A stretch of DNA of 64,000 bases, taken from positions 682,001 through 746,000 of the forward strand of contig NZ_CANKYM010000001.1 of the NCBI RefSeq assembly GCF_947488185.1, written 5' to 3'. This stretch comes from an uncultured Roseobacter sp. (GTDB lineage Bacteria; Pseudomonadota; Alphaproteobacteria; Rhodobacterales; Rhodobacteraceae). The notes under the pieces were generated by a model. It had not been told where the DNA came from. It was given only the letters and a program-made list of their open reading frames with translations, and ran no database searches. Positions 34,133 to 44,586 of this stretch are shown in pieces. Position numbers and translations under genes: made by a program. Each line of letters opens with the position of its first letter. Position 1 is the stretch's first letter.

Positions 34133-35707
34133 ATGCGCGATTTTCATTTTCCGGGACGCTCGCCCGTTCTTGCAACCAACGGTATGTGCGCCACGTCGCA
34201 CCCGCTGGGCGCTAAAACTGCCATCGACATTCTGGAGCGCGGCGGCAATGCGATGGACGCGGCCATTGCCGGTGCCTTGGTATTGGGCATTTGCGAGCCG
34301 CAGATGACCGGGATCGGCGGGGATTGCTTTGTGCTCTGGCAGCAGGGCGACGCGGATGTTCAGGCATTGAACGGTTCCGGTCGCGCCCCGGCAGCATTAG
34401 ACGCCGCTGATCTGCGCACCGCCGGTGAGACCACTGTCCCAATCCAGAGCGCGCATTCCGTGACAATTCCTGGAGCCATCGATGCCTTTTGTCACCTGTC
34501 CGACACGGTGGGTAAGCTCGGGTTGGACACGCTGCTGGCACCGGCAATCTCTGCTGCTGAAAACGGCGTGCCTGTCGCTCCCCGTGCTGCATTCGACTGG
34601 GAACGCGATGCTTCCGTTTTGCAAGGCAAGGCGCGGGACTACTACCTGGTTGACGGACAGATCCCCCAAGTGGGCCAGTTGTTTCGTGCGCCCGGTCAGG
34701 CGGATGTCCTGCGACGCGTCGCCAAACAGGGGCGTGACGCTTTCTATACCGGTGAAGTCGCCGAGGATGTGATCAACACGCTAACGGCGCTTGGGGGGCG
34801 TCATACGGTCGAAGATTTTGCAAACGCGGCCTGCACCCACACGACCCCCATTTCAGGGGGCTACAAAGACATCGAGGTAGTAGAACACCCACCCAACGGC
34901 CATGGTGCAACGGCGTTGTTGATGCTGAACATCCTCGCCCAATTCGACATCGCGGACATGGATCCGTTCGGCACAATGCGCACGCATCTCGAAGCGGAAG
35001 CGGCCAAACTGGCCTACGACGCCCGCAACCGTTTTCTGGCCGATGCGGATTACACCACCCGCCTGGACCATATGCTGAGCATGGACACCGCCAAGGCGCT
35101 TGCTGCCCTGATTGATCCAACCAAAGCCATGACCGATGCCACGCAGCTTTCTGAAAACACGCATAAGGATACGATCTACATCACAACTGTCGATCGCGAC
35201 GGTATGTCGGTTTCGCTGATCTACTCCATCTTTAACGGATTTGGATCCGGCATTGCCTCCAACAAATTCGGCATTCTGCTGCAGAATCGTGGATCCGGCT
35301 TCACATTGGAAGCAGGCCACCCAAATGAACTCAAGGGCGGTAAGCGCCCCATGCACACAATCATTCCCGGCATGGTGCGTAAGAATGGCAGGGTGATTGT
35401 GCCCTTCGGCGTCATGGGCGGTGCCTACCAGCCGAACGGTCACGCACGTTTCGCCTCGAACCTGGTGGATTTCGGCATGGACCCGCAAACCGCAATCGAC
35501 GCGCCGCGGGCCTTCTCCGACCGGGGCGACATGAAGGTTGAAAAGGGCTACACCGACGCGGTCCGTCAGGAGCTCTCAGACATGGGCCACGATGTAAGCA
35601 TCCCGGAGACCCCCATCGGGGGTGCCCAGGCGATTCTGATCCGCGATGATGGCGTGCTCGAAGGCGCAAGCGACCCGCGCAAAGACGGATGCGCATTGGG
35701 GTATTGA
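34133..35707 (+). CDS. Gamma-glutamyltransferase family protein
   Basis: The 524-residue Ntn-hydrolase has the family N-terminus (ATNGMCATSHPLGAKTAIDILERGGNAMDAAIA, long form with GIGGDCFVL). The autoprocessing/catalytic Thr is at about 347 (KDTIYITTVDRDG). C-terminal GGAYQPNGHARFASN and DAPRAF follow. No signal peptide is seen, unlike periplasmic Ggt, so it may be cytosolic and act as a hydrolase on gamma-glutamyl or acyl-amide substrates. AGAGG lies before ATG 34133. The 265-base gap upstream (33868-34132) shows no gene. A palindromic repeat lies just after the stop. Confidence 0.85.
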   Translation: MRDFHFPGRSPVLATNGMCATSHPLGAKTAIDILERGGNAMDAAIAGALVLGICEPQMTGIGGDCFVLWQQGDADVQALNGSGRAPAALDAADLRTAGETTVPIQSAHSVTIPGAIDAFCHLSDTVGKLGLDTLLAPAISAAENGVPVAPRAAFDWERDASVLQGKARDYYLVDGQIPQVGQLFRAPGQADVLRRVAKQGRDAFYTGEVAEDVINTLTALGGRHTVEDFANAACTHTTPISGGYKDIEVVEHPPNGHGATALLMLNILAQFDIADMDPFGTMRTHLEAEAAKLAYDARNRFLADADYTTRLDHMLSMDTAKALAALIDPTKAMTDATQLSENTHKDTIYITTVDRDGMSVSLIYSIFNGFGSGIASNKFGILLQNRGSGFTLEAGHPNELKGGKRPMHTIIPGMVRKNGRVIVPFGVMGGAYQPNGHARFASNLVDFGMDPQTAIDAPRAFSDRGDMKVEKGYTDAVRQELSDMGHDVSIPETPIGGAQAILIRDDGVLEGASDPRKDGCALGY

Positions 35708-35712
35708 CAGGC

Positions 35713-35743
35713 AGGTAGGGTGGGCTTTCAGGCCACCTAACCT
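35713..35743. repeat. Imperfect GGTGGGC-type palindrome
   Basis: AGGTAGGGTGGGC pairs across a TTTCA loop with GGCCACCTAACCT, with one bulge and one mismatch. It is a diverged relative of the pair at 23699-23752. It sits between the convergent ends of the gamma-glutamyltransferase and hspQ genes and can act as a terminator for both. Confidence 0.6.
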
Positions 35744-36069
35744 CAGTTCAACTGGAAATGCAGCGGGTACGTCCCGTTTTGAAACGGTCCGAAAAGATCG
35801 GGGATATCCGGGTGATCCACAGGTTCCCCGGAATAATCTGCGATCAGGTTCTGTTCCGAAACATAGGCGACGTAATAGCTCTGCTCGTTCTCCGCAAGCA
35901 GGTGGTAATACGGCTGCTCCTTGACCGGGCGACTGTCTTCGGGGATCGCCTCGTACCATTCCTCCGTATTGGAAAATTCCGGATCGACATCGAAAATCAC
36001 ACCACGAAAGGGGTGTTTTTTATGTCGGACCACTTGTCCGAGATGGTATTTGGCACGCGTTCTTAACAT
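35743..36069 (-). CDS. hspQ: Heat shock protein HspQ (hemimethylated-DNA-binding type)
   Basis: The 108-residue protein (MLRTRAKYHLGQVVRHKKHPF) has the YccV/HspQ fold: the start RAKYHLGQVVRHK, the middle RGVIFDVDPEFSNTEEWY and the PYYHLLAEN motif. HspQ modulates Lon protease and DnaA stability in enterics. ATG 36069 has AAGGGG upstream; a TTG three codons earlier was not chosen. Single gene. The 36070-36317 gap toward the lytic transglycosylase gene holds both divergent promoters and no gene. Confidence 0.9.
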   Translation of the reverse strand: MLRTRAKYHLGQVVRHKKHPFRGVIFDVDPEFSNTEEWYEAIPEDSRPVKEQPYYHLLAENEQSYYVAYVSEQNLIADYSGEPVDHPDIPDLFGPFQNGTYPLHFQLN

Positions 36070-36317
36070 TACAAACAAGCCCCTTACCGATTGAAGTTAA
36101 ACGCTTCAAGGGGGATTTGTCCAATCACAGCCTCGGATTTTTGCGAAACAGTTTGTGAACATCTTACCGACAGTCGCGCAATTGCGGCGGCAGACCGCCA
36201 CATCTCTGCTAAGCGATTAAAAATGCGCAAAATATCACATCTACGGTAGAAAACAGGATTTCCTAAACGGTGCTTTTCGGCTAAACTGATAAAAAACATA
36301 AAAGAAGCGAGAGGCAG

Positions 36318-36905
36318 ATGAGCAGAACTCTTCGCGCTATGGCATTGGTTGTTTTGGTGGCCTCTTGTGGGGGTGGCCAGGGCACGGCACCGCGGCATTT
36401 GGATGACGCGTGCAGAATCGCCAGTGAGCGCCCGGAATACATCAAGGCGTTCCGTAAGACGGAGCAAAAATGGGGCGTGCCAGTGCACGTTCAGATGGCG
36501 ACCATCCATCAGGAGAGCAAGTTCATCTCCAATGCGCGCACGCCACACCGGTACGCGCTCGGCGTGATCCCGATGGGACGTCAGTCAAGCGCTTATGGCT
36601 ATGCGCAAGCGCTGGATGGCACGTGGGAAGACTACAAGAAGGCCACGGGCAAACGCTTTGCGCGGCGCGACCGGATCAGGGACGCCTCGGACTTCATGGG
36701 GTGGTACATGGTCACCAGTCGCTCCAAGAACGGGATCCCGCTGACGGACACGCGCAACCAATACCTGGCCTATCACGAGGGCCACACCGGGTATGCGCGC
36801 GGTAGCTACAATCGCAAATCCTGGCTGCTGAACGTGGCGAACAAGGTTGATGCGCGCGCCGATGTCTACCAGACGCAGCTCGCGACCTGTAACCTGCGGC
36901 GCTGA
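36318..36905 (+). CDS. Lytic transglycosylase (SLT domain) lipoprotein
   Basis: The 195-residue product has a lipobox (LVASC, Cys 17), so it is probably an outer-membrane lipoprotein, followed by an SLT-type catalytic domain with Glu 66 (TIHQESKF) and the family's SSAYGYAQALDGTW. It cleaves peptidoglycan glycan strands. The tail (NQYLAYHEGHTGYARG) matches the family. GAGAGG lies before the start. The end is convergent with lolA. Confidence 0.88.
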   Translation: MSRTLRAMALVVLVASCGGGQGTAPRHLDDACRIASERPEYIKAFRKTEQKWGVPVHVQMATIHQESKFISNARTPHRYALGVIPMGRQSSAYGYAQALDGTWEDYKKATGKRFARRDRIRDASDFMGWYMVTSRSKNGIPLTDTRNQYLAYHEGHTGYARGSYNRKSWLLNVANKVDARADVYQTQLATCNLRR

Positions 36906-36910
36906 CGCGA

Positions 36911-37516
36911 TTATCGATCCCGGTTTTGCAAAGCGATGCCGGGATCGAACAACCGGTTCTGCAGGCGCACACCGGTTTCGAATTCTCCCAGAATGACCGT
37001 TGTCCGACCGCCATTCGCGTCGTTGATCACCCATTGCCGCAGTTGCACGGGATTGTCGGTAAAGCTCATCTCGATGGTGCCGTATTCCGTATTCTTCGGG
37101 TCCTGCGCGGTGACAATTGTCGCGGTGCCATCAAAGTCATGGCCCACGACCATACGTGCCTGACCAAGGTTGACCTGTCGCGCAAGGATCAAGGACAAGG
37201 GCGTCCGGCTGAGCGGGTAGGTTTCGGGGGGTTGATTGGATTTGTTGTCAATGATCACAACCGCATTGGCACTGGCCAGAACCAAGGCCTGTTCCGGCGG
37301 ATCATACTCGAACCGCATCTTGCCCGGCCGGCTGATGTACAGAGTGCCGGAACTGATCGATCCATCGTCATTGATCTGCGTGAACGCCCCCTGCGCCGTT
37401 TTCAACCCATTCAGATAGGTGGAAATCTGGTTCAGCGATAACTTCTCCGCTGCTGCGGGAAGGGCCGCGATGCCACTGAGGCACATGGCCAAAAAGACCG
37501 GGAACAAGCGTTTCAT
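36911..37516 (-). CDS. lolA: Outer-membrane lipoprotein carrier protein LolA
   Basis: The 201-residue product from ATG 37516 (MKRLFPVFLAMCLSG) has a signal peptide ending near residue 23 (PAAA). The LolA beta-fold follows: LNQISTYLNGLKTAQGAFTQ, the PGKMRFEYDPP motif and a LVLASANAVVIIDNK strand. It carries lipoproteins across the periplasm. An in-frame start six codons upstream would lengthen the signal needlessly. It follows ftsK on the same strand with about 120 bases between, a conserved neighbour in this group. Confidence 0.9.
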   Translation of the reverse strand: MKRLFPVFLAMCLSGIAALPAAAEKLSLNQISTYLNGLKTAQGAFTQINDDGSISSGTLYISRPGKMRFEYDPPEQALVLASANAVVIIDNKSNQPPETYPLSRTPLSLILARQVNLGQARMVVGHDFDGTATIVTAQDPKNTEYGTIEMSFTDNPVQLRQWVINDANGGRTTVILGEFETGVRLQNRLFDPGIALQNRDR

Positions 37517-37635
37517 CAAGGGCTCCTTGCACATTCAAACTTGCACCTCAGATAGGGTTGAACGCGCTGTTATGCGATATCAGCGGCGATCATACGCTTC
37601 AATCCGCTGTGATCACTGGCTTAACGCGGGAACCT

Positions 37636-40455
37636 CTACCCTTGTTCCGGCACCAGAATCTCGCGCTTGCCCACGTGGTTCGCCGGGGACACCAACCCCT
37701 GATCTTCCATCTGTTCCACAAGACGTGCGGCCTTGTTGTAGCCGATGGCCAGTTTGCGCTGAATATAGCTAGTGGAACACTTGCGGTCCTTGATCACCAC
37801 CTGGACGGCCGTGTCATAGAGGGCATCTTCCCCATCGGTATTCCCGCCCAGCCCTAGAACCGCGTCAATATCGCTTTCCTTATCCTCGGAGGGACCTTCA
37901 ACCACACCTGAAACATAGTCAGGTTCGCCATAGGCCTTGAGATGATTCACGATCTCCTCAACCTCCTCGTCCGACACAAACGGCCCGTGACAACGGGTAA
38001 TCTTGGCCCCACCCGCCATGTAGAGCATGTCACCCATGCCCAAGAGCTGTTCTGCGCCCATTTCGCCCAGAATGGTCCGACTGTCGATTTTCGAGGTGAC
38101 CTGGAAGGAAACTCGCGTGGGGAAGTTCGCCTTGATCGTGCCGGTGATCACATCGACCGACGGGCGCTGCGTGGCCATGATCAGGTGAATGCCGGAAGCA
38201 CGCGCCATCTGCGCCAGCCGCTGGATGCAAGCCTCGATCTCCTTACCCGCAACCATCATCAGGTCGGCCATCTCGTCGACGATCACCACAATGTAGGGCA
38301 GCGCCTCGGGGGTGTTCTCTTCGGTCTCGAAGACGGGTTCGCCGGTCTCATCGTCAAAACCCGTTTGCACCGTGCGCGTGAACATCTCGCCCTTGGCCAG
38401 CGCCTCGCGCACGCGACCATTGAACCCTTCGATGTTGCGCACGCCCATCTTGGACATCTTGCGATAGCGCTCTTCCATCTCGCCCACGACCCATTTCAGC
38501 GCCACAACCGCTTTTTTCGGGTCTGTCACAACGGGCGAAAGCAGATGCGGAATGCCGTCATAGACAGAAAGTTCCAGCATCTTGGGGTCGATCATGATCA
38601 TCCGGCATTCTTCCGGCGTCAGCTTGTAAAGCAGGCTGAGGATCATCGTATTGATCGCCACGGACTTGCCGGATCCCGTGGTCCCCGCAATCAGCAGGTG
38701 AGGCATCTTGGCGAGGTTCGCCACCACCGGATCACCGCCGATGTCCTTGCCCAGAGCCAGCGGCAGGCGCTGATTGCTGTCGCCGAAATCGCGGGCCGAA
38801 AGGATCTCGCGCAGCACCACCTTTTCACGGCTGTCATTGGGCAGTTCGATGCCGATCACAGAGCGGCCGGGCACCGTGGACACCCGTGCAGACAGCGCCG
38901 CCATAGAGCGCGCGATATCATCGGCCAGACCGATCACGCGAGACGCCTTGAGGCCGGGTGCCGGCTCCAGTTCGTACATGGTCACCACGGGGCCTGGGCG
39001 CACCGCGACGATCTCGCCCTTTACGCCATAGTCATCGAGCACCGATTCCAGCATCCGGGCGTTTTCTTCCAGCGCTTCATCGCTGAGATGTAAACGCGGC
39101 ACTTCAATCGGGTTTTCCAACAAGCTGAGCGGCGGCAGTTCGAACCCGGGATGTGTGTCATCGAACGAGAGCTTCGGCTGCGCCTCAGCCTGCGCACGCG
39201 AGGAGGGTTGCACGGGCTTGCGCGTGGGCTGCTGCACCACCCGACGCGGCTCTGCTATGGGTGCAACGGGGATGTCGACAACGGCCTCGTCTTCGAAGGG
39301 TGCCATAAGATCCAAGTCTTGCGGCGCAGGTGGGATCGCTCCGGTTTGCGATGCGGTCAAAGGCGGCTCGGCGCGTGCGCCATCGGTATTCAGAAGCAGC
39401 GGATCGGGTCCACGACCGCGACCCTTGGTCAGCGGTGCGGTTGTCGGCGTTTGCACGGCCAAACTGGTGCGGGCACGTGATTTGATCACATCCGCGATGC
39501 GCGCCCTGATGCGGTCTTCGCCCGGTGCATCGTCCACATCCATCACCATATCGCTCTCAACCAGTTCTGGTTCTGGCATGATGTCCGGCCGCTTGATCAG
39601 TCCGGGCATGCGGGAAAACAACCCCGCCCTTGGTTCGTCCTCAGGCTCCTGAAAGGCCGGCGCATCATGGGCAGGGGCCACTTCCGTGTGGATGGTCTGA
39701 GCAGCAATCGCCTCTGCTGCCGCAGCACGTTCTTCTCGCGCCTGCGCGCGGCGTTCGGCGTGGCGCGCGGACAGGTTTTGTGCTGTGGTCAGGGCGCCGC
39801 TTGCACCACGTCCCAGCAGGGCCATGATGCCCGCATAGATCATCACCACGCCGACAAGCAGAAAGCGCCCGATGCGCATCAATTCCGGTTTGGTGAAACC
39901 TGTCACGAAGGCCCCAAGCGCCAGGATACCCACCGCCATCAGCACCGACATCAGTTTTACCGTGAAGGTGGAGCCAATGGGCAAAAGCGTCAGTAGAAAG
40001 CCCATGACTGTGTCTCCGAAGAGCCCGCCGAGGCCAAAGCTATGGGTGTCCAACCAATTGCCATCAGGTGTCAGCGTGGCCGCGTAGATCGAGCCCAGTG
40101 CAATCGCGATCGGCGCAAAGATCAGCCGCCCAATCGCCCGTTCCGCGCCCTGATGGAGGGCAAATCGCAAACCCCAGGCTACGAGCACGATGCCAATGCC
40201 CCAGGCGCCCCACCCCACGATCATGAAGAGCGGCGCAGCGATGGAAGCACCCGTGCGCCCCAGCCAGTTCTGCACCGCCGCATCCGTCGAGACCATCCAG
40301 TTGGGGTCATCCGGCGTGTAGGAGGCGATCATCGCGCAGGCTGCACAACCCAGCGCGATCAAAACCAGCCCGAGCAGCTCCTTGCCACGTTTTTCGACCG
40401 CCTCAGCCATATTGCTGTCCAGCAGCGGGTCGCGTCCACGTGTTTGATATGCCAT
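37636..40455 (-). CDS. ftsK: DNA translocase FtsK
   Basis: The 939-residue protein has four N-terminal membrane helices (about 25-200), a Pro/Glu-rich linker (about 250-450) and a motor domain with Walker [13 protein letters not shown] (about 590) and Walker [15 protein letters not shown]-terminal winged gamma domain ([23 protein letters not shown]) recognises KOPS. It pumps chromosome dimers at the septum. It is the third gene of amidase-aminotransferase-ftsK-lolA, with 18 bases between the aminotransferase stop and ATG 40455. Confidence 0.95.
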   Translation of the reverse strand: MAYQTRGRDPLLDSNMAEAVEKRGKELLGLVLIALGCAACAMIASYTPDDPNWMVSTDAAVQNWLGRTGASIAAPLFMIVGWGAWGIGIVLVAWGLRFALHQGAERAIGRLIFAPIAIALGSIYAATLTPDGNWLDTHSFGLGGLFGDTVMGFLLTLLPIGSTFTVKLMSVLMAVGILALGAFVTGFTKPELMRIGRFLLVGVVMIYAGIMALLGRGASGALTTAQNLSARHAERRAQAREERAAAAEAIAAQTIHTEVAPAHDAPAFQEPEDEPRAGLFSRMPGLIKRPDIMPEPELVESDMVMDVDDAPGEDRIRARIADVIKSRARTSLAVQTPTTAPLTKGRGRGPDPLLLNTDGARAEPPLTASQTGAIPPAPQDLDLMAPFEDEAVVDIPVAPIAEPRRVVQQPTRKPVQPSSRAQAEAQPKLSFDDTHPGFELPPLSLLENPIEVPRLHLSDEALEENARMLESVLDDYGVKGEIVAVRPGPVVTMYELEPAPGLKASRVIGLADDIARSMAALSARVSTVPGRSVIGIELPNDSREKVVLREILSARDFGDSNQRLPLALGKDIGGDPVVANLAKMPHLLIAGTTGSGKSVAINTMILSLLYKLTPEECRMIMIDPKMLELSVYDGIPHLLSPVVTDPKKAVVALKWVVGEMEERYRKMSKMGVRNIEGFNGRVREALAKGEMFTRTVQTGFDDETGEPVFETEENTPEALPYIVVIVDEMADLMMVAGKEIEACIQRLAQMARASGIHLIMATQRPSVDVITGTIKANFPTRVSFQVTSKIDSRTILGEMGAEQLLGMGDMLYMAGGAKITRCHGPFVSDEEVEEIVNHLKAYGEPDYVSGVVEGPSEDKESDIDAVLGLGGNTDGEDALYDTAVQVVIKDRKCSTSYIQRKLAIGYNKAARLVEQMEDQGLVSPANHVGKREILVPEQG

Positions 40456-40473
40456 GCTCTGATCCCTCGTACC

Positions 40474-41658
40474 TTATTGCGGGTAAAGGCAGTCGCGGAT
40501 CAGTTCGATCCCGCGCGCCGTTTCCGTCTTTGGAGCCACCATCGCGGCCCTGATGTATCCTTGTCCTGGATTCACCCCGTCATAGTCCTGCGCCAGATAC
40601 CCGCCAGGCAGCACCCGCACGCCGGTCTCGCGCCAAAGCTTTACTGCCGCTTCTTCGTCATTCTCCACCGGCAACCACAGGAAAAATCCGGCCTTAGGGC
40701 TCACATAGCCCGACACATTCCCCAGAATGCGATCAGCGATGTCGTATTTTTCGACGTAAAGCGCGCGATTTTCGATCACATGCGTCTCGTCTTCCCAGAC
40801 AGCGGCGGCAGCGGCCTGCAGAGGCTGCGGCAAGGGCGCACCGGCATAGTTCCGCAGCTGCTTGATTTCACGGATATTCTCCGCGCCGCTGGCCACAAAC
40901 CCCGACCGCAGGCCCGGTAGGTTCGACCGTTTAGACAGTGAATGGAAGATCACAACGCGGTTCAGATCGGCACCCATTTCTTGCGCCGCCTGCAAGGCGC
41001 CCACAGGCGGCGTATCGCGATAAATCTCGGAATAGCACTCGTCGGCAAAGACCTTGAAATCGTATTTCTCCGCCAGGGTGATCAGGTCGCGCCAATACTC
41101 CCGGCTGGCCACCACCCCTTGCGGATTAGCGGGCGAGCAGATGTAGGCGGCGGTTGCGCGGTTCAGAACGTCTTCCGGCAGGCTGGCGAAGTCAGGCAGG
41201 TGACCGTTCTCAAGCGTCGCGGGCACCATGATCGGGTCGGCGGCAACCGACAGCGCCGCGATCATATACACCTGATAAAACGGGTTGGGCATTAAAACCG
41301 TCGGACGCTGATTGTTCTTGGTCTCCGGGCAAAGCGCCATGACCGCATTGTAGAGCCCTTCCCGCGTGCCGTTCAGCGCCATGACCTGTGTGTCGGGATC
41401 GAGCGACACACCGTAGCGGCGGTTCACGAAACCGCAGATCGCGGCGCGCAGCTCAGGTGAGCCTTCATTTGGCGGATAGTTGTTAAACCCCGCCGCATTC
41501 TGCGCAATCACATCCATGACCCACGCCGGAAACACATGTTTCGGCTCACCAATTGTCATGTGAATAGCCGGGCCACCCCCGTTGGATACGTCCAAAAGGG
41601 CCCGCAAACGCGGCCAAGCATGTGCCGGAAGGTTCGAAAACCGCTCAGGATACACCAT
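40474..41658 (-). CDS. Class I/II aminotransferase (DapC-like)
   Basis: The 394-residue PLP enzyme has NYPPNEGSPELRAAI, SPANPQG, FADECYSEIY and the PLP lysine in HSLSKRSNLPGLRSGF (about residue 242). The sequence pattern is that of alphaproteobacterial proteins annotated as succinyldiaminopimelate transaminase (DapC), but substrate specificity is not fixed by motifs. It lies directly upstream of ftsK on the same strand. Confidence 0.85.
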   Translation of the reverse strand: MVYPERFSNLPAHAWPRLRALLDVSNGGGPAIHMTIGEPKHVFPAWVMDVIAQNAAGFNNYPPNEGSPELRAAICGFVNRRYGVSLDPDTQVMALNGTREGLYNAVMALCPETKNNQRPTVLMPNPFYQVYMIAALSVAADPIMVPATLENGHLPDFASLPEDVLNRATAAYICSPANPQGVVASREYWRDLITLAEKYDFKVFADECYSEIYRDTPPVGALQAAQEMGADLNRVVIFHSLSKRSNLPGLRSGFVASGAENIREIKQLRNYAGAPLPQPLQAAAAAVWEDETHVIENRALYVEKYDIADRILGNVSGYVSPKAGFFLWLPVENDEEAAVKLWRETGVRVLPGGYLAQDYDGVNPGQGYIRAAMVAPKTETARGIELIRDCLYPQ

Positions 41659-41764
41659 TAAAACTGCCTCAGATCGGGATCATTAACGTCCCGTTTCGTC
41701 CAAGGTACCCAAGGCGGCGGCCTGCGTCCAGAAAAACGCGCAGCTTATTCCGAATTTGTTGCTT

Positions 41765-43093
41765 TTAAGCCAATGCCTTCTCCGCAGCCGCTCCAAGGCG
41801 CAACAACGCACCTTCGCAGTCGGGGGGGGCCATCATCATCAGCCCGCAACTGGGCACGCCGGTGGGCAGGCTCAGCGCGCAGAGCCCCAGCAAGTTGCCG
41901 ATCCGTGTGTTGCGCAGGGCCAGAAGATTTTCAGTGACGTAGTAAGCGTGATCCGCATTCAGGCGCTCCAGGTTTGGCGGTAGAATCGGCGCAGTGGGCA
42001 ACAAAACCGCATCATACCCAGCCGTCGCCTGATCATAAGCCAGCCGCGCCGCTTCGAGCGCTGCCCAGGCAGCAACATAGTCTGGCCCGGTGTGATTTTT
42101 GCCCAGACGGAACCGCTCAAGTATCTCGCCGTACATGGCATCCGGGTTGGCTTCGATCACATCGCGCCAGAGACCGTAAGCCTCTGATGTATAAACACAA
42201 GTGCTCTGCGCCATCGCGGTTTCGACTTCGGGAACGTGAATGCGGTCGACACGGGCACCCGCCGCGTGAAGCTGCACAACCGCTTGCTGGAATGCGGCCA
42301 TAGGCTCTTCGCGTACATCCTGCGTTGCCACGGTCTCAAGAATGGCGAACCGCCTGTTGGTCAGTGTCGCCCCGTTCAGATCAAAAGCCTTGCGTCCCTC
42401 CATCACGGCCATCATCAAGTTCGCATCCTCAACCGACCGACAGAGCGGGCCCACGGTGTCAAAACGCAGCGCCAACGGCACCACGCCTTCAAGGCTGAGG
42501 CGGCCGGAGGTGGTCTTGAGCCCCACGAGGTCGTTCCAGGCAGACGGGATGCGCACCGATCCACCGGTATCAGAGCCAATGCCCGCCGCGGCAAGCCCGA
42601 AGGCCACCGACGCAGCGGCACCCGAGGATGAGCCACCCGGCACGGCACCTTCATCGTTGACGCAAGGCGGGGTATTCGTGCTCGGGTTATAGCCCAGACC
42701 GGAAAAGGCCAGCTCCGACATATGGGTCTTGCCAAGGCAGATCAGGCCCGCCGCCGTCGCATTGGCCAGCACACGGGCGTCAACGTCTGGTACCCGCCCC
42801 ACCAGCAATTTCGAACCTGCTTCGGTCACCACGCCCGCCGTATCAAAGAGATCCTTCCAGCTGATCGGAACGCCATCAAGTGGCGACAGACGCTGGCCGG
42901 AGGCCGCACGGTCGGCAGCGGCCTCTGCCTCCGCCAAGGCCCGATCATGCGTCACACGTGCAAAAATCCGGTCTTTCAACGGATGAGAATCAATCGCATC
43001 CAGATAGGTCTGCGTCAGTGCCACGGGATCGATCTCTCCCGCCGCAATCCCCCGCCCCAGCGCGGCGGCCGTCATGTGCAACCAGTCCTGCAT
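41765..43093 (-). CDS. Amidase signature-family enzyme
   Basis: The 442-residue product from ATG 43093 has the amidase signature: catalytic Lys in GVPISWKDLFDTAG, then the Gly/Ser-rich PGGSSSGAAASVAFGLA and GSDTGGSVRIPSAW with the Ser nucleophile. It hydrolyses an amide of unknown identity. GGAG six to seven bases upstream supports this start over TTG 43135. It is first in a line with the aminotransferase gene (106 bases apart) and divergent from the UbiH-type gene. Confidence 0.88.
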   Translation of the reverse strand: MQDWLHMTAAALGRGIAAGEIDPVALTQTYLDAIDSHPLKDRIFARVTHDRALAEAEAAADRAASGQRLSPLDGVPISWKDLFDTAGVVTEAGSKLLVGRVPDVDARVLANATAAGLICLGKTHMSELAFSGLGYNPSTNTPPCVNDEGAVPGGSSSGAAASVAFGLAAAGIGSDTGGSVRIPSAWNDLVGLKTTSGRLSLEGVVPLALRFDTVGPLCRSVEDANLMMAVMEGRKAFDLNGATLTNRRFAILETVATQDVREEPMAAFQQAVVQLHAAGARVDRIHVPEVETAMAQSTCVYTSEAYGLWRDVIEANPDAMYGEILERFRLGKNHTGPDYVAAWAALEAARLAYDQATAGYDAVLLPTAPILPPNLERLNADHAYYVTENLLALRNTRIGNLLGLCALSLPTGVPSCGLMMMAPPDCEGALLRLGAAAEKALA

Positions 43094-43177
43094 GTCCTGC
43101 TCCCCGATGTCCCCGGCAAAAGGGTAGCGACGCAAGCGCGCATGGACAATCCCCCTCCCCCGGTCCTATTGAGACAT

Positions 43178-44404
43178 ATGGAATTTGACTGTGACATCCT
43201 CATCGTCGGTGGCGGGTTGAATGGCCCGGCCCTGGCGCTGGCTCTGGCCAGCGCAGGACAAACCGTGACCCTCGTCGATGCCTTGCCGGTCAAGACGCGC
43301 AAGAACGCGGCTTTCGATGGGCGGTCCTACGCGCTGGCGCTCACATCGACGCGGCTGTTCAGCGCCTTGGGTGTCTGGGACACCATCGAAGATCAGGCGC
43401 AGCCGATGCTCGACATCAAGGTCAGCGATGGCCGCGCGGGCGAAGGACCGTCGCCTTTCTTCATGCATTTTGATCATGCCGAGATCGAAGAGGGCCCGAT
43501 GGGCTATATGGTCGAGGACCGGCATCTGCGTCCGGCCCTTCTTGATGCTGTCAAAAAGGTCAAAGCGATCCGGCAGATCAACGGCGACGAGGTAATTGCG
43601 CAAGAGGTGGACACAACGGGTGTAACGGCGACACTTGCCTCCGGAAAGACCTTGCGCGCGCGGTTGCTTGTGGGGTGTGACGGGCGCGGGTCCAGCACAG
43701 CCACGCGCGCAGGCATCACACGCACCGGTTGGGGGTATGACCAAACTGCCCTGGTCTGTGCGCTGGCCCATGAATTGCCACATAATGGCGTCGCGCATCA
43801 GTTTTTCATGCCCCCCGGTCCCCTGGCCATTCTGCCGCTGACCGGCAACCGGTCCTCTATCGTGTGGAGCGAAACCACGCAGAACGCACGGGAAATCAAC
43901 TCCCTGTCCGAGGCCGATTACCTCGACGTGCTGCGGCCGCGATTTGGCAGCTTCCTGGGGGAAATTTCGCTGGCCGGTGCTCGATTTACCTATCCGTTAT
44001 CGCTCTCGCTGGCGAATGATCTGATTGCGTCGCGCGTGGCACTTGTCGGAGATGCTGCTCACGGAATGCATCCGATTGCCGGACAGGGCCTGAACGCAGG
44101 TTTGCGGGATGTCGCCGCCTTGGCGGATGTGATCGCGGATGCATCCCGGCGCGGAGAGGACGTTGGGTCCGCCCCGGTTCTGGGCCGCTATCAGCAATGG
44201 CGACGGTTTGACAACACGGCGCTCGCAGTGGCCACCGACAGCTTCAACAAGCTGTTTTCCAACGACAATCCGCTCCTGCGCGGCCTGCGTGATTTTGGCA
44301 TGGGCGTGGTGGGGCGTATGCCTGCCCTGCGGCGCGGTTTCATTCGCGAAGCTGCCGGGCTGACCGGTGACCTGCCCCGCCTTATGAAAGGCGAAAACCT
44401 CTAG
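43178..44404 (+). CDS. UbiH/UbiF/VisC-family FAD hydroxylase (ubiquinone synthesis)
   Basis: The 408-residue product from ATG 43178 ([20 protein letters not shown]) has the Rossmann FAD motif GGGLNG, the NAD(P)H/FAD DG motif (LVGCDGRGS) and [23 protein letters not shown]. It hydroxylates the ring of a ubiquinone precursor with molecular oxygen. The frame is open upstream to 42722, but that part overlaps the amidase on the other strand and was rejected. The stop overlaps the Trm112 stop on the opposite strand. Confidence 0.9.
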   Translation: MEFDCDILIVGGGLNGPALALALASAGQTVTLVDALPVKTRKNAAFDGRSYALALTSTRLFSALGVWDTIEDQAQPMLDIKVSDGRAGEGPSPFFMHFDHAEIEEGPMGYMVEDRHLRPALLDAVKKVKAIRQINGDEVIAQEVDTTGVTATLASGKTLRARLLVGCDGRGSSTATRAGITRTGWGYDQTALVCALAHELPHNGVAHQFFMPPGPLAILPLTGNRSSIVWSETTQNAREINSLSEADYLDVLRPRFGSFLGEISLAGARFTYPLSLSLANDLIASRVALVGDAAHGMHPIAGQGLNAGLRDVAALADVIADASRRGEDVGSAPVLGRYQQWRRFDNTALAVATDSFNKLFSNDNPLLRGLRDFGMGVVGRMPALRRGFIREAAGLTGDLPRLMKGENL

Positions 44405-44586
44405 TCGAGCGTGCGCGCCTCATCCACCAGCATTACCGGAATACCATTGCGGATCGGATAGGCCAGATTGGCGGTGGTCGAGATCAGCTCCTGCCGCTCG
44501 GCATCGTATTTCAACGTTGTCTGGCTGCGCGGGCAAATCAATGCCTCCAGCATGCGGCGGTCGAATTCCACGGCTGTCTCTGTCAC
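44401..44586 (-). CDS. Trm112-family protein
   Basis: A 61-residue protein with [14 protein letters not shown] and a C-terminal [18 protein letters not shown], the pattern of Trm112-type small proteins that bind and activate methyltransferases. Only one of the usual zinc cysteines is visible, as in most bacterial members. It starts with GTG 44586, overlapping the LON-domain gene stop (GTGA), as the last gene of the YbbN-LON-Trm112 cluster. Confidence 0.85.
   Translation of the reverse strand: MTETAVEFDRRMLEALICPRSQTTLKYDAERQELISTTANLAYPIRNGIPVMLVDEARTLD

Noticed and set aside
42722..43177. Extension of the UbiH-type gene upstream to 42722
   Set aside because: It overlaps the conserved amidase on the other strand, and the FAD motif starts right after ATG 43178.
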